This document shows, piece after piece, positions 1-8,400 of a DNA stretch of 64,000 nt. This stretch comes from Tenacibaculum maritimum NCIMB 2154 (GTDB lineage Bacteria > Bacteroidota > Bacteroidia > Flavobacteriales > Flavobacteriaceae): contig NZ_LT634361.1 in assembly GCF_900119795.1 (NCBI RefSeq), positions 2,961,001-3,025,000 on the forward strand, written 5' to 3'. The translations under genes and the position numbers were made by a program. The notes under the pieces were generated by a model that ran no database searches, was not told where the DNA came from, and was given only the letters and a program-made list of their open reading frames with translations. Each line of letters begins with the position of its first letter. Position 1 is the stretch's first letter.

Positions 1-2
1 CT

Positions 3-380
3 ATTCTACTACAAGAAGGAGGAAGCCATTTTGGAATTATTACTGATGGAGTTGGAGGTATGCAAACTGATTTAAATCAATTAGGAGATTTAGGTACTGG
101 AACAAATGATTATGCAAAAATAATGAAAAACAGTGACTTATATGTTTTTGATAAATATTTAAACGTTGAAGTTGTCGATTTAGATGCTGCTAAGAAAACG
201 CAATTAAAAGAAATTGCAAGAGGAGATTTTAAATACCATAAATTTAATGATAGTTGTCTTACTCATGTTGCAAAAGTTCTTAAAGCAGGAGGAGAAGATA
301 TAGATCCAAATAGCATCAAAAGCCAAATAAAATATATGAGAGAAAAAGAAGGTAAATTCAAAAAAATCTCTTGTGGCTAA
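3..380 (+). CDS. C-terminal toxin tip of an Rhs protein (5' end outside window)
   Basis: The frame is open to the left edge of the window, so this is the 3' end of a longer gene; position 60 is only the first internal ATG. The visible 125 residues contain SHFGIITDG near the start and NDSCLTHVAKVLKAGG about 80 residues later. A His-containing strand followed by a Cys at the head of a helix is the order seen in permuted papain/NlpC-P60-like folds, so a cysteine peptidase or amidase-type toxin is my inference. No Rhs core is visible inside the window; the assignment to an Rhs tip rests on the next four units, which have the same toxin-then-small-gene arrangement and do carry the core. The following small gene starts at or just after its stop codon. 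It could instead be a short stand-alone protein. Confidence 0.5.
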   Translation: MLLQEGGSHFGIITDGVGGMQTDLNQLGDLGTGTNDYAKIMKNSDLYVFDKYLNVEVVDLDAAKKTQLKEIARGDFKYHKFNDSCLTHVAKVLKAGGEDIDPNSIKSQIKYMREKEGKFKKISCG

Positions 381-384
381 TATT

Positions 385-711
385 ATGATTGATTGTAAAC
401 ATAAACCTATTAAAAGTCAAGTTTCTATTTCAAAGGACTTATATAAAGCAATTTTTGAAGGGATAAAGATTAAAGAATCTATAAATGTTGTTGAGTTTAG
501 GTACTTTGATGAAGATGATGACACAGAGTTAATTTACATTAATTCACAATATCTTATTCCTCATAATATTACAAATAATGAACTTTTAACTTTGTTTGAT
601 AAAGAAGGAAATGAAATTGCAAGCACTATGAGGTTTTTCGATGGAATAATAAAAATGTGTAAAGAGTGTTTTTTTGAATATTTAAAAAGACATGAATTAG
701 AAATTCGCTAG
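385..711 (+). CDS. Putative immunity protein of the first Rhs toxin tip
   Basis: A protein of about 109 residues with no recognised family. It is acidic in the middle (EDDDTELIY) and has no signal peptide or membrane segment, as expected for a cytoplasmic antidote. I chose the ATG at 385, five bases after the toxin stop; a GTG at 373 in the same frame would overlap the toxin end by eight bases and add four residues. The position directly behind a toxin-like tip and the lack of database-typical motifs fit an immunity gene. After its stop, the conserved cassette unit with a terminator begins. The function is inferred from position only. Confidence 0.5.
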   Translation: MIDCKHKPIKSQVSISKDLYKAIFEGIKIKESINVVEFRYFDEDDDTELIYINSQYLIPHNITNNELLTLFDKEGNEIASTMRFFDGIIKMCKECFFEYLKRHELEIR

Positions 712-740
712 CGCAAGCATCATACTCGTGCCGAGTACGA

Positions 741-1201
741 GTAATTTTAACAAATAATACTAAAAACGAAAAACCACAGCGCAAGTTGTGGTTTTTTAGT
801 GGAACGCCTAGTTTTGTTATGACAGTTTTTAAAAATGTATAGTTAAACACCATAAGATTACTTGGATATTTGATGAAGGTTCTTTTATTCCTTCTGGAAA
901 AATAAAAGACAACAAAAAATTTAGTATTTTAGCTAACCATTTAGGCACACCTACACAAATGTATGATGAGGGAGGTGAGCAAGTATGGGAACGCTCTTTA
1001 GATTTAAACGGAAAAGTAATTAACGGTAGTAATGCACCCTGCCCTTTTCTATATCAAGGGCAATACTATGATAAAGAGATTGAATTAGCCTATAATAGGT
1101 TTCGTTATTACGATCCTGATGATGGCAGGTATATTTCTAAAGACCCGATTGGACTACTGAGTGGTGAATATGGGTTCTATAATTATGTTGGGGATTCTAA
1201 T
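741..1201 (+). repeat. Rhs cassette repeat, copy A
   Basis: Nearly identical to 2895-3376 and 4167-4648. The unit begins with an intrinsic terminator hairpin, then a stretch that reads in frame as the end of an Rhs core (KHHKITWIFDEG, GTPTQMYDE, AYNRFRYYDPDDGRYISKDP, IGLLSGEYGFYNYVGDSN). Copy A diverges right after GDSN, at the toxin junction. The conservation at nucleotide level, including non-coding bases and the terminator, points to recent duplication or gene conversion. Confidence 0.85.
769..796 (+). terminator. Intrinsic terminator in cassette repeat A
   Basis: Inverted repeat AAACCACA ... TTGTGGTTT followed by a T run. It lies after the first immunity gene and before the start-less Rhs fragment, so the fragment downstream is probably not transcribed by read-through. 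Confidence 0.8.
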
Positions 1202-1537
1202 GAGGAACTTGATCCTTATGGGTTAGAAAAATCTACATATAGAGTTAAACATTTTTCTAATAAAAAAGGTATTGAGGGAATTAAAAAAGATAATAAAATT
1301 AAAGCTTCAGACCAAAACAAAGTATTTACTGTTAAAGCTAAAGGAAGAATGAGTAAAGGTAGTAGTCGGGATATTGAAAAGAAATTAGGTATAAAGCAAG
1401 GGAGAGCAAATAAGTCTGTTGAATTTGATGTTGATCCAAGTGAAATTACAATAATAAAAAATAAAGATACTGGTGCTATAGAACATGTATTAGATGGAGA
1501 TATCTCTTTAGAAGGAAGAAATCCTATTTTTAAATAA
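959..1537 (+). CDS. Orphan Rhs tip with HYD1-like ADP-ribosyltransferase toxin domain
   Basis: The frame is open from 833 but has no ATG before 959, which lies inside the conserved Rhs core; the fragment therefore lacks a real start and looks like a silent donor cassette. Residues 1 to about 85 are the Rhs core end (YQGQYYDKEIELAYNRFRYY, RYISKDPIGL, GFYNYVGDSN, DPYGL). The remaining ~105 residues begin with YRVKHFSNKKGIEGI and include KSVEFDV and ITIIKN. That order, an H-Y/F-S motif, a helix, then a VEFDV strand, resembles the HYD1-signature ADP-ribosyltransferase toxins (Tox-ART-HYD1); this is family recognition by eye. The short gene at 1543 follows by five bases. The cassette 4 tip starts with the same kind of domain. 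Confidence 0.65.
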   Translation: MYDEGGEQVWERSLDLNGKVINGSNAPCPFLYQGQYYDKEIELAYNRFRYYDPDDGRYISKDPIGLLSGEYGFYNYVGDSNEELDPYGLEKSTYRVKHFSNKKGIEGIKKDNKIKASDQNKVFTVKAKGRMSKGSSRDIEKKLGIKQGRANKSVEFDVDPSEITIIKNKDTGAIEHVLDGDISLEGRNPIFK

Positions 1538-1542
1538 AAAAA

Positions 1543-1743
1543 ATGAAAGACAAAGATATTATTAGGCTATTTAGATTAATGGAAGATTTAAACGATCACT
1601 TTCATCAATCATTAAATTACACTAACCCAGAAAAGTCAGCTGAAATGGCAAAAAAAAATTATTCAGAAATAAAGGATTTTTATTATAATATTATATGGGA
1701 TATACTTCCAAATGATTTTAAAAAACAGATAGAAGAAGAATAG
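1543..1743 (+). CDS. Putative immunity protein of cassette 1
   Basis: A 66-residue, mainly helical and acidic protein (MKDKDIIRLFRLMEDLND...) with no recognised domain. It begins five bases after the stop of the HYD1-like tip and is followed by a hairpin terminator at 1813. Size, charge and position fit a cognate antidote; no sequence motif proves it. Confidence 0.5.
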   Translation: MKDKDIIRLFRLMEDLNDHFHQSLNYTNPEKSAEMAKKNYSEIKDFYYNIIWDILPNDFKKQIEEE

Positions 1744-1812
1744 ATAAAAACCTGCTAACGTGCATCTCTAATCAGACTCACAGGAGTAGCAAGAAACCAT
1801 AGAAATTAAAAA

Positions 1813-1854
1813 GAAAGAAGCCGTCTGAAAAGTAATTTCAGACAGTTTTCTTTC
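1813..1854 (+). terminator. Terminator hairpin containing GCCGTCTGAA inverted repeat
   Basis: Imperfect stem from GAAAGAAGCCGTCTGAAA to TTTCAGACAGTTTTCTTTC with a five-base AGTAA loop. A 22-base core (1822-1843) recurs, on the other strand, in the terminator at 31921-31961. It ends the cassette 1 unit. Confidence 0.65.
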
Positions 1855-1865
1855 AAAATTTTTAG

Positions 1866-2447
1866 TTTTATACCCCCTGCCCTTTCTTATTTCAAAACCA
1901 GTATTACGATGATGAAATAGAACTCGCTTACAACCGCTTTCGTTACTACCACCCCGATGATGGCAGGTATATTTCAAAAGATCCGATTGGACTACTGAGT
2001 GGTGAATATGGGTTCTATAATTATGTTGGGGATTCTAATAGCTGGGTGGATCCGTTTGGGTTGGCTAAAAGTTATGCAGATCCTAATAAGAATAAAAAGA
2101 CATCACATAATTCAGATAGTAAAAGAGCTGCTTTTAGACAAGCAAAAAGAGATGCAGGAATACCTATGAATCAGCAACCATTTAAAAGGTCGAGAGTTGA
2201 TTTAACTGAAAAAAAGAATGGTATAGCTCACAAAATATATGATGATAAAGGAATGCCTATTAAAGTTAGACAAAATCATTTTAGACAATCGGATGGGAAA
2301 GAAATAATAATTCAAGAGCATAGCATAGGTCATACAAATGCAAATCCAAACCATGGAAAAGAACCTCATTTCAATGTTAGACCTTCCACTAATCCTGAAA
2401 CAGGTTCTGTTGATTATACTCATGGACATTATAATTTTAAAAACTGA
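1866..2447 (+). CDS. Rhs tip fragment with HNH/Endo VII-type nuclease toxin domain
   Basis: Open in frame from 1866 with no usable start; the first in-frame start-like codon is the GTG at 2046. The core part is a shorter and partly diverged copy (PCPFLFQNQYYDDEIELAYN, RFRYYHPDDGRYISKDP), then identical to the other copies through NSWVDPFGL. The ~130-residue tip contains KRAAFRQAKRDAGIP, DGKEIIIQEHSIGH, PHFNVRP and HGHYNF. This matches what I know of the HNH/endonuclease VII-fold polymorphic toxins (the D/E-H-H-H type), so a DNase tip is likely. The immunity gene overlaps the stop by one base (TGATG). The 5' part is a truncated core, so the fragment is probably silent. Confidence 0.65.
   Translation, partial: FYTPCPFLFQNQYYDDEIELAYNRFRYYHPDDGRYISKDPIGLLSGEYGFYNYVGDSNSWVDPFGLAKSYADPNKNKKTSHNSDSKRAAFRQAKRDAGIPMNQQPFKRSRVDLTEKKNGIAHKIYDDKGMPIKVRQNHFRQSDGKEIIIQEHSIGHTNANPNHGKEPHFNVRPSTNPETGSVDYTHGHYNFKN
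1874..2060 (+). repeat. Partial, diverged copy of the Rhs core repeat
   Basis: Matches the last part of the cassette repeat. Its first ~100 bases differ at many positions while about 90 bases before the junction are identical to copy B, suggesting partial gene conversion or an older cassette. Confidence 0.75.
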
Positions 2448-2836
2448 TGAATATATTAGATACGATACGTAACAATCAATTTATAAAAAAAATATATCCT
2501 AATGGAATTTCAGATTTTTTCATAGGCAATATTTCTTTAGGCATAGATAGCTCTATTACAATTGCATTGCATTCAAAAGAAAAACCCTCTATTGAAATAA
2601 GTAAATGGGGAAAATGGGGTATTAATTATAACATTATTGTTATTGAATTTTCTTCTTTTTTACCTAAAAGATGTGATATTATTAATTGGGAATCTATTAA
2701 TAAAGATTCTTCTAATATTACTATAAACAAGAATAATCTTGATTCTTTTGAAATTGAAATAATAAGTGGTATCGCAAAAATAATAATAGAAACTGATTCT
2801 TTTTTATTTCAAAAATGTGAAACTTATATACTTTAA
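2447..2836 (+). CDS. Putative immunity protein of cassette 2
   Basis: A 129-residue protein that starts inside the toxin stop codon (TGATG). It shows alternating strands and the segment SLGIDSSITIALHSKEKPSI...WGKWGINYNIIVIEF. The P-x-W-x-x-W-G-x-N followed by a hydrophobic strand is reminiscent of Imm50-type immunity proteins, a family paired with several polymorphic toxins; I hold that match loosely. There is no signal peptide. Position and coupling to the nuclease tip support an antidote role. Confidence 0.55.
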   Translation: MNILDTIRNNQFIKKIYPNGISDFFIGNISLGIDSSITIALHSKEKPSIEISKWGKWGINYNIIVIEFSSFLPKRCDIINWESINKDSSNITINKNNLDSFEIEIISGIAKIIIETDSFLFQKCETYIL

Positions 2837-2894
2837 AAACCGCTAATCAAAAAGAACCCCGCTAGGGCGGAATTGTATTCCGTGCCGAGTACAA

Positions 2895-3376
2895 GTAAGT
2901 TTAACAAATAATACTAAAAACAAAAAACCACGACACAAGTTGTGGTTTTTTAGTGGAACGTCTAGTTTGGTTATGACGATTTTTAAAAGCGTATAGTTAA
3001 ACACCATAAGATTACTTGGATATTTGATGAAGGTTCTTTTATTCCTTCTGGAAAAATAAAAGACAACAAAAAATTTAGTATTTTAGCTAACCATTTGGGC
3101 ACACCTACACAAATGTATGATGAGAAAGGGGAGCAAGTATGGGAACGTTCTTTAGATTTAAACGGAAAAGTAATTAACGGTAGTAATGCACCCTGCCCTT
3201 TTCTATATCAAGGGCAATACTATGATAAAGAGATTGAATTAGCCTATAATAGGTTTCGTTATTACGATCCTGATGATGGCAGGTATATTTCTAAAGATCC
3301 GATTGGACTACTGAGTGGTGAATATGGGTTCTATAATTATGTTGGGGATTCTAATAGCTGGGTGGATCCGTTTGGG
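2895..3376 (+). repeat. Rhs cassette repeat, copy B
   Basis: Second full copy of the unit described at 741-1201; here the identity runs on through the WVDPFG codons, as in the partial copy at 1874-2060. It carries its own terminator near its left end. Confidence 0.85.
2921..2952 (+). terminator. Intrinsic terminator in cassette repeat B
   Basis: AAAAACCAC ... GTGGTTTTTT hairpin with a T run, the equivalent of the one at 769. It closes the cassette 2 immunity gene. Confidence 0.8.
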
Positions 3377-3730
3377 CTTACAAAAACATACAGTAAAAAA
3401 GCTAAAGAACTACAAGATGGAGCAAATGGAACTGTAGTTACTGCCAAAACAAAAAAAGAAGCACATGACATATTAATGGAAGCTTTTCCAGGTGCTCAAA
3501 AAGTTAGGGGAATTGGTGCTCAAGATGCGGTAGGAATAAGAAAAAAACGCAAAATGGATGAATTCAAAAAGAAGGATGGGAAAGTCAGATATAGAAAAGA
3601 TTATGCCATGGATCATGAAACAGGTAGAGTACATGGTCATGATGACCCTAAAGGAAATGGACATGGTTCCAAACCGCACATAAATATTAAAAAAGCTGAT
3701 GGTAAAATGGTAAGAATAGATATAGGTTAA
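3095..3730 (+). CDS. Orphan Rhs tip with unrecognised, His-rich nuclease-like toxin domain
   Basis: The core end is the same as in cassette 1 (GTPTQMYDEKGEQ to GDSNSWVDPFGL) with a TTG at 3095 as the only possible start and the frame open further upstream. The ~120-residue tip begins TKTYSKKAKELQDGANG, contains DILMEAFPGAQKVRG and ends with HETGRVHGHDDPKGNGHG then PHINIKKADGKMVRIDIG. A basic domain with clustered histidines and a terminal PHINI strand is typical of RNase/DNase tips of polymorphic toxins, but I cannot name the family. The immunity gene starts one base after the stop. Without its own start it is likely a silent cassette. Confidence 0.6.
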   Translation: MGTPTQMYDEKGEQVWERSLDLNGKVINGSNAPCPFLYQGQYYDKEIELAYNRFRYYDPDDGRYISKDPIGLLSGEYGFYNYVGDSNSWVDPFGLTKTYSKKAKELQDGANGTVVTAKTKKEAHDILMEAFPGAQKVRGIGAQDAVGIRKKRKMDEFKKKDGKVRYRKDYAMDHETGRVHGHDDPKGNGHGSKPHINIKKADGKMVRIDIG

Positions 3731-3731
3731 C

Positions 3732-4019
3732 ATGGATAATTTTGATACAATAATAGAAAAAGGTAAAACAAGAGGATATTCTGAAACTTGTATTAAGGAT
3801 AATCAAGAATATATATGTGAATATGCTATTAGGAAAAAAGATGGAAAATATATAGGATACTATTTCAAAATATTAAGTCATAAAATGGATCAATATGAAG
3901 ATTATGCTCATGAAGAATATAAAAATTTCGAAACCGTTATAGATGCTGTAAATTTTATACAAAAAAAAGGGGGAAATATAGATCTATTCAAACCTATGAA
4001 AGGTAATAGTATAATATAA
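3732..4019 (+). CDS. Putative immunity protein of cassette 3
   Basis: A 95-residue cytoplasmic-looking protein, one base after the toxin stop. It contains CIKDNQEYICEYAIRKKDGKYIGYYFKI and ends KGGNIDLFKPMKGNSII. Alternating strand pattern and acidic middle (DQYEDYAHEEYKNFE) fit an antidote to a basic nuclease. No family recognised. Confidence 0.5.
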   Translation: MDNFDTIIEKGKTRGYSETCIKDNQEYICEYAIRKKDGKYIGYYFKILSHKMDQYEDYAHEEYKNFETVIDAVNFIQKKGGNIDLFKPMKGNSII

Positions 4020-4166
4020 AAACTAGTCAGAATAGCCGCTTTCAAGCACGTTGGTTTTAAGGAGTACGCTCTCCGCGCCTTGATATTTGAGTACAAACGG
4101 AAATGGTAAGCATTTATAAACAAGCTAATAGTTAAAGTGCGGAATTGTATTCCATGCCGATTAAGA

Positions 4167-4648
4167 GTAAGTTTAACAAATAATACTAAAAGCAAAAAAC
4201 CACGACACAAGTTGTGGTTTTTTAGTGGAATGCCTAGTTTGGTTATGACAGTTTTTAAAAGCGTATAGTTAAACACCATAAGATTACTTGGATATTTGAT
4301 GAAGGTTCTTTTATTCCTTCTGGAAAAATAAAAGACAACAAAAAATTTAGTATTTTAGCTAACCATTTAGGCACACCTACACAAATGTATGATGAGGAAG
4401 GGGAGCAAGTATGGGAACGTTCTTTAGATTTAAACGGAAAAGTAATTAACGGTAGTAATGCACCCTGCCCTTTTCTATATCAAGGGCAATACTATGATAA
4501 AGAGATTGAATTAGCCTATAATAGGTTTCGTTATTACGATCCTGATGATGGCAGGTATATTTCTAAAGATCCGATTGGACTACTGAGTGGTGAATATGGG
4601 TTCTATAATTATGTTGGGGATTCTAATGGTTGGGTGGATGTTTTTGGG
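4167..4648 (+). repeat. Rhs cassette repeat, copy C
   Basis: Third full copy of the unit described at 741-1201. The last codons differ slightly (NGWVDVFG instead of NSWVDPFG). The stretch before it (4020-4166) is non-coding and holds no gene I can see. Confidence 0.85.
4193..4224 (+). terminator. Intrinsic terminator in cassette repeat C
   Basis: AAAAACCAC ... GTGGTTTTTT hairpin and T run, third copy of the cassette terminator. Confidence 0.8.
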
Positions 4649-4765
4649 TTGGATACCATAAAACTTAGGCATTATACAAGTAATAAAGGTTTGGCGATAA
4701 TGAAAGAAGACATGGTTATCAAAGCTTTTGAGAATGATCCTGTCCCACTATTTCCAAAAAATTAA
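4385..4765 (+). pseudogene. Orphan Rhs tip truncated within its toxin domain
   Basis: Same core end as the other cassettes, then only ~35 residues of tip: KLRHYTSNKGLAIMKEDM followed by a premature end at PKN. The HYTS-then-helix start is the beginning of a HYD1-type ADP-ribosyltransferase domain, related in layout to the cassette 1 tip, but the VEFDV half and any immunity gene are missing. Thirteen bases past its stop lies the tRNA terminator. This looks like a decayed cassette cut off by a deletion at the array end. Confidence 0.65.
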
Positions 4766-4771
4766 CAATTA

Positions 4772-4808
4772 TAAAAAAAGCTTCAAATATTTGTAATATT
4801 TGAAGCTT
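4772..4808 (-). terminator. Terminator of tRNA-Gln
   Basis: Perfect 14-bp stem (4778-4791 with 4795-4808) and a three-base loop. Read on the minus strand it is followed by seven Ts, so it ends the tRNA transcript; it could also stop plus-strand reading from the Rhs array. Confidence 0.8.
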
Positions 4809-4814
4809 AAATTT

Positions 4815-4888
4815 TGGTTGGCCTACAAGGACTCGAACCTTGAATATCGGTACCAAAAACCGGTGTGTTACCATTACACCATAGGCCA
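4815..4888 (-). tRNA. tRNA-Gln (anticodon UUG)
   Basis: On the minus strand the sequence folds as a tRNA: acceptor TGGCCTA paired with TAGGCCA, D-arm around GTGTAATGGTAACAC, anticodon loop TTTTGGT giving UUG, T-arm with GGTTCGAGTCC, discriminator A and an encoded CCA (4815-4817). The U1-A72 start and overall body match bacterial tRNA-Gln. The outer pair of the anticodon stem appears to be a C-A mismatch. It borders the Rhs array. Confidence 0.9.
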
Positions 4889-5445
4889 GTTGCTAATTGC
4901 GAGTGCAAATATATAAGATACTTTCGTTCCTACAAAATTTTTTTTCGATTTTTTTTATTTTTTTTATTTTAACAGATTTTTATCAACTTAAATTAAGATT
5001 TTTTTTTATTCTAGCAGCTCAATAAAACCTGATTATCAAATAGTTTGATATCACAGCTCTTGAATCCTGAAATACGATAGAAATACCTTGTTTATTTTAG
5101 CATTATTTCGACTAAAAAAGGCAAGCATCACTTTTTTGCTACTATTAAAAGTGATACTCGTTACAAATTGAAATTAACTTAAAAGGAAATGAGGATTTTT
5201 CTTTATATAGATTATAAAGAATGGTGTTTACTTGTATTTTTAAGGCATAAAAAGAGAGGGAGCTTTTTATGTAAGCTATTTCAAGTGGCAAATTATAGCG
5301 TTTTTTAACCGTCGATCACCTAAAAGGAATTAAATTATGTATAAAATTATTTAGGATAGCAATAATATTATTTCAATAACAATAATGTTAGTCGATCTTC
5401 TTTTCAATTTAATTAGTAAATTCGCAACTACATTTTATAAAAACT
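4889..5445. other. Non-coding gap between tRNA-Gln and the GT117 gene
   Basis: No credible coding frame in either strand. It has long A/T tracts, an inverted repeat ATCACTTTT...AAAAGTGAT (5127-5135 with 5147-5155) without a T run, and a 7-bp inverted repeat TATCAAA-TAG-TTTGATA at 5034-5050. The end (near 5429, TACATTTT) may hold the promoter of the next gene. I see no RNA gene that I recognise. Confidence 0.5.
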
Positions 5446-8400
5446 ATGAACGCAGTACACTATAAAAAATGGAATACCATTCTCGGATGGGTTTCTTTTG
5501 CAATTGCATTAATAACATATACGTTAACATTAGAACCTACAGTGAGTTCTTGGGACTGTGGTGAGTATATTTCTACCGCTGTAAACTTAGAAGTAGGACA
5601 TCCACCAGGAGCCCCCCTCTTTCAAATGCTAGGTGCTTTTTTTGCTATGTTTACGAATGATGTTACTCAATTTGCTAAAATGGTCAACTTTATGTCAGCC
5701 TTAGCAAGTGCATTTACTATTTTATTCTTGTTTTGGACCATTACAAACCTTGGTGAAAAATTAGCGTTAAAAACGAGTTCATTTTTAGATGGAGCCCGTA
5801 TTGCTGTTTTAGGAAGTGGCTTGGTTGGTGCTTTGGCATATACCTTTTCAGATAGCTTTTGGTTTAGTGCAGTTGAAGGAGAAGTATATGCAATGTCATC
5901 TTTTTTAATGGCATTACTTTTTTGGCTAGGTTTAAAATGGGAAAGTGAACTAACAAGCCCTAGAGGTAATAAATGGCTTGTTTTAATTAGCTTTGTAGTA
6001 GGCCTCTCTTTTGGAGTTCATATTTTATCGCTTTTAGTAATTCCTGCCATAGTGATGCTATACTTCTTTAAAACATATCAGCAAATAAATGCTAAAACAA
6101 CCGCCATAGCTACTTTGGCAGCTATCTTTGTATTGGCTTTTGTTTTTAAGTTTTTATTTCCTTTTACCTTAAAGTTTTTTAGTGTTTCTGAATTATTCTT
6201 TATCAATGCTATTGGATTGCCTTATAATTCAGGAACTATTATTGCTGGAATGATATTGATTGCTTTGTTCTATTTTGGACTCAATTATACACGTAAAAAA
6301 CAACAAGTTCATGCCAATACCTTAATCTTATCTATTTTATTTATTATGATAGGATTTTCATCGTGGTTGATGCTCCCTATACGTGCCAATGCAGATACTA
6401 TTATTAATGAAAATAATCCTTCAAGTGCTAGAGAACTACTGGCTTATTACAATAGAGAACAATATGGAGATGCCAATGTTTTTTATGATAAATATTATTC
6501 ATTTAACTATAACCGAGAGCAAGACGCTGATACTCCTTATATAGATGACAAACCAAAGTATGAAAAAAGAAACGGTAAATATGAGATTGTAAATAACTAT
6601 AAAAATGTAATTCCTAATTATGCTAGCAAACACAAAGGCTTTATCCCAAGGATGGTAGCTCCTGCTTCTGAACAAATGTATAAGCAAATTGCAGGAATAC
6701 CACAAAACAGTAAGCGCCGTCCTACCTTTATAGAAAACATAAAGTTTATGCTAAGCTACCAATTTGGCTATATGTATGGGCGTTATTTTATGTGGAATTT
6801 TGTAGGTAAACAAAATGACAATCAAGGTCATTTGGATATTGCTAATGGAAATTGGTTGAGCGGTATTAATTTTATTGATGAAGCTCGCTTAGGTTCTCAA
6901 AAAAGCTTGCCTGATGATGTTAAAAACAATAAAGGAAGAAATACTTATTACTTCTTGCCGCTACTCTTGGGTATTATTGGACTGCTATATCAGATCAAAT
7001 GGGATAAGCGAAATGTATTCGTATTGTCATTATTTTTCGCTTTTACAGGCTTTGCCATTATTTTTTACACCAATCCTAAGCCTTTTGAACCTCGTGAACG
7101 TGACTATGCTGTTGTTGGTTCTTTTTATATTTTTGCAATATGGATTGGTTTTGGAGTCTTAGCGCTATATGAATATTTAAAAGCTTATGCTCCTAAAAAA
7201 ACAATGGCCTTTGTAGTGTCTTTAATTTCTTTAGTTGCTGTACCTACATTAATGGCTTCTGAAAACTGGGATGACCACGACCGTTCTAACCGTTATACTA
7301 CCTTTTTAAATGCTCAAACTTATTTAGAAAGCTGTGACCCTAATGCTATTGTTTTTACCATTGGAGATAATGATACCTTCCCTTTATGGTATTTACAACA
7401 GGTAGAAGGAATTCGAAGAGATATTAAGTTAGTAAATACTAGCTTGTTTGCTACTGACTGGTATATTGATCAAATGAAAAAGAAAACCTATGATGCTGAA
7501 CCTATCCCTTCTAAATTAACCCACGATCAATATAAGTATGGTACGCTAGATATTGCATATCATTATCCGCATCCACAGTTTAAAGATTCTATCATTTCTA
7601 TCAAAGATTTTATGAGATGGATTGCTAGTGATAGTGATGTTACTTATATAGATCCAGGTGATGGTAGTAAAGAAAAGTTTTATCCAACCAATCATATTCG
7701 CATTCCTGTAAATAAAGAAAATGTTTTAAAAACAGGATTGGTGGCTCAAAAAGATGCTGACAAAATTGTTGATTATATCGATATTGATGTAGATGATAGA
7801 GGATTGACTAAAAATCGTATTTTAATGCTCGATATTTTAAGTAATTTTAATTGGGAGCGTCCATTATACTTTACAGGAGGCGCCAATGCTGATGAAGAAT
7901 ATATATGGTTAAAAGACTATTTACAGTTAGACGGTATGAGTTACAAACTCGTTCCTATAAAAACTCCTAACAAAGGAAAAAGTATGTTTGATATGGGACG
8001 TATTGACCCTGAAAAAATGTACAACAATATAAAAAAGTGGCATTTTAGAAATATCAACGATGGCAAAATATACTTAGATGAGCAAACAAAACGCAATGCT
8101 ATTTCAATGCGTAATAACCTTATGCGCCTGTCAGAAGAGTTTTTAAAACAAGGAGACTCTATAAATGCAAAAGATGTTCTAGATTTATCGCTATATAAAA
8201 TGCCTATCAAAGATTTTGACCACTATAGCATTTCCTTAGGATATCCTGAACTATATTACAGGATAGGAGATAAAGATAAAGCTAGAGAAACGACACAAAT
8301 ATTGATTGATATCTTTCAACAGAAATTGGTACATTACAGTACCTATTCTAATCGAGATTTTGAGTTTATTTTAGATGATCTTGACACGAATTTATATATG

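Noticed and set aside
626..4279. Two minus-strand frames (626-853 and 3908-4279) share a similar N-terminus and looked like a repeated gene family.
   Set aside because: Both read antisense through the duplicated terminator/Rhs repeat, so their likeness is due to the DNA repeat. They have no promoter and lie over terminators.
741..4648. The near-identical repeats as an insertion sequence.
   Set aside because: No transposase, no terminal inverted repeats and no target duplications; the repeat reads as an Rhs core end in every copy.
741..4648. A CRISPR array.
   Set aside because: Three long, widely spaced repeats with coding content, not short direct repeats with uniform spacers; no cas genes in the window.
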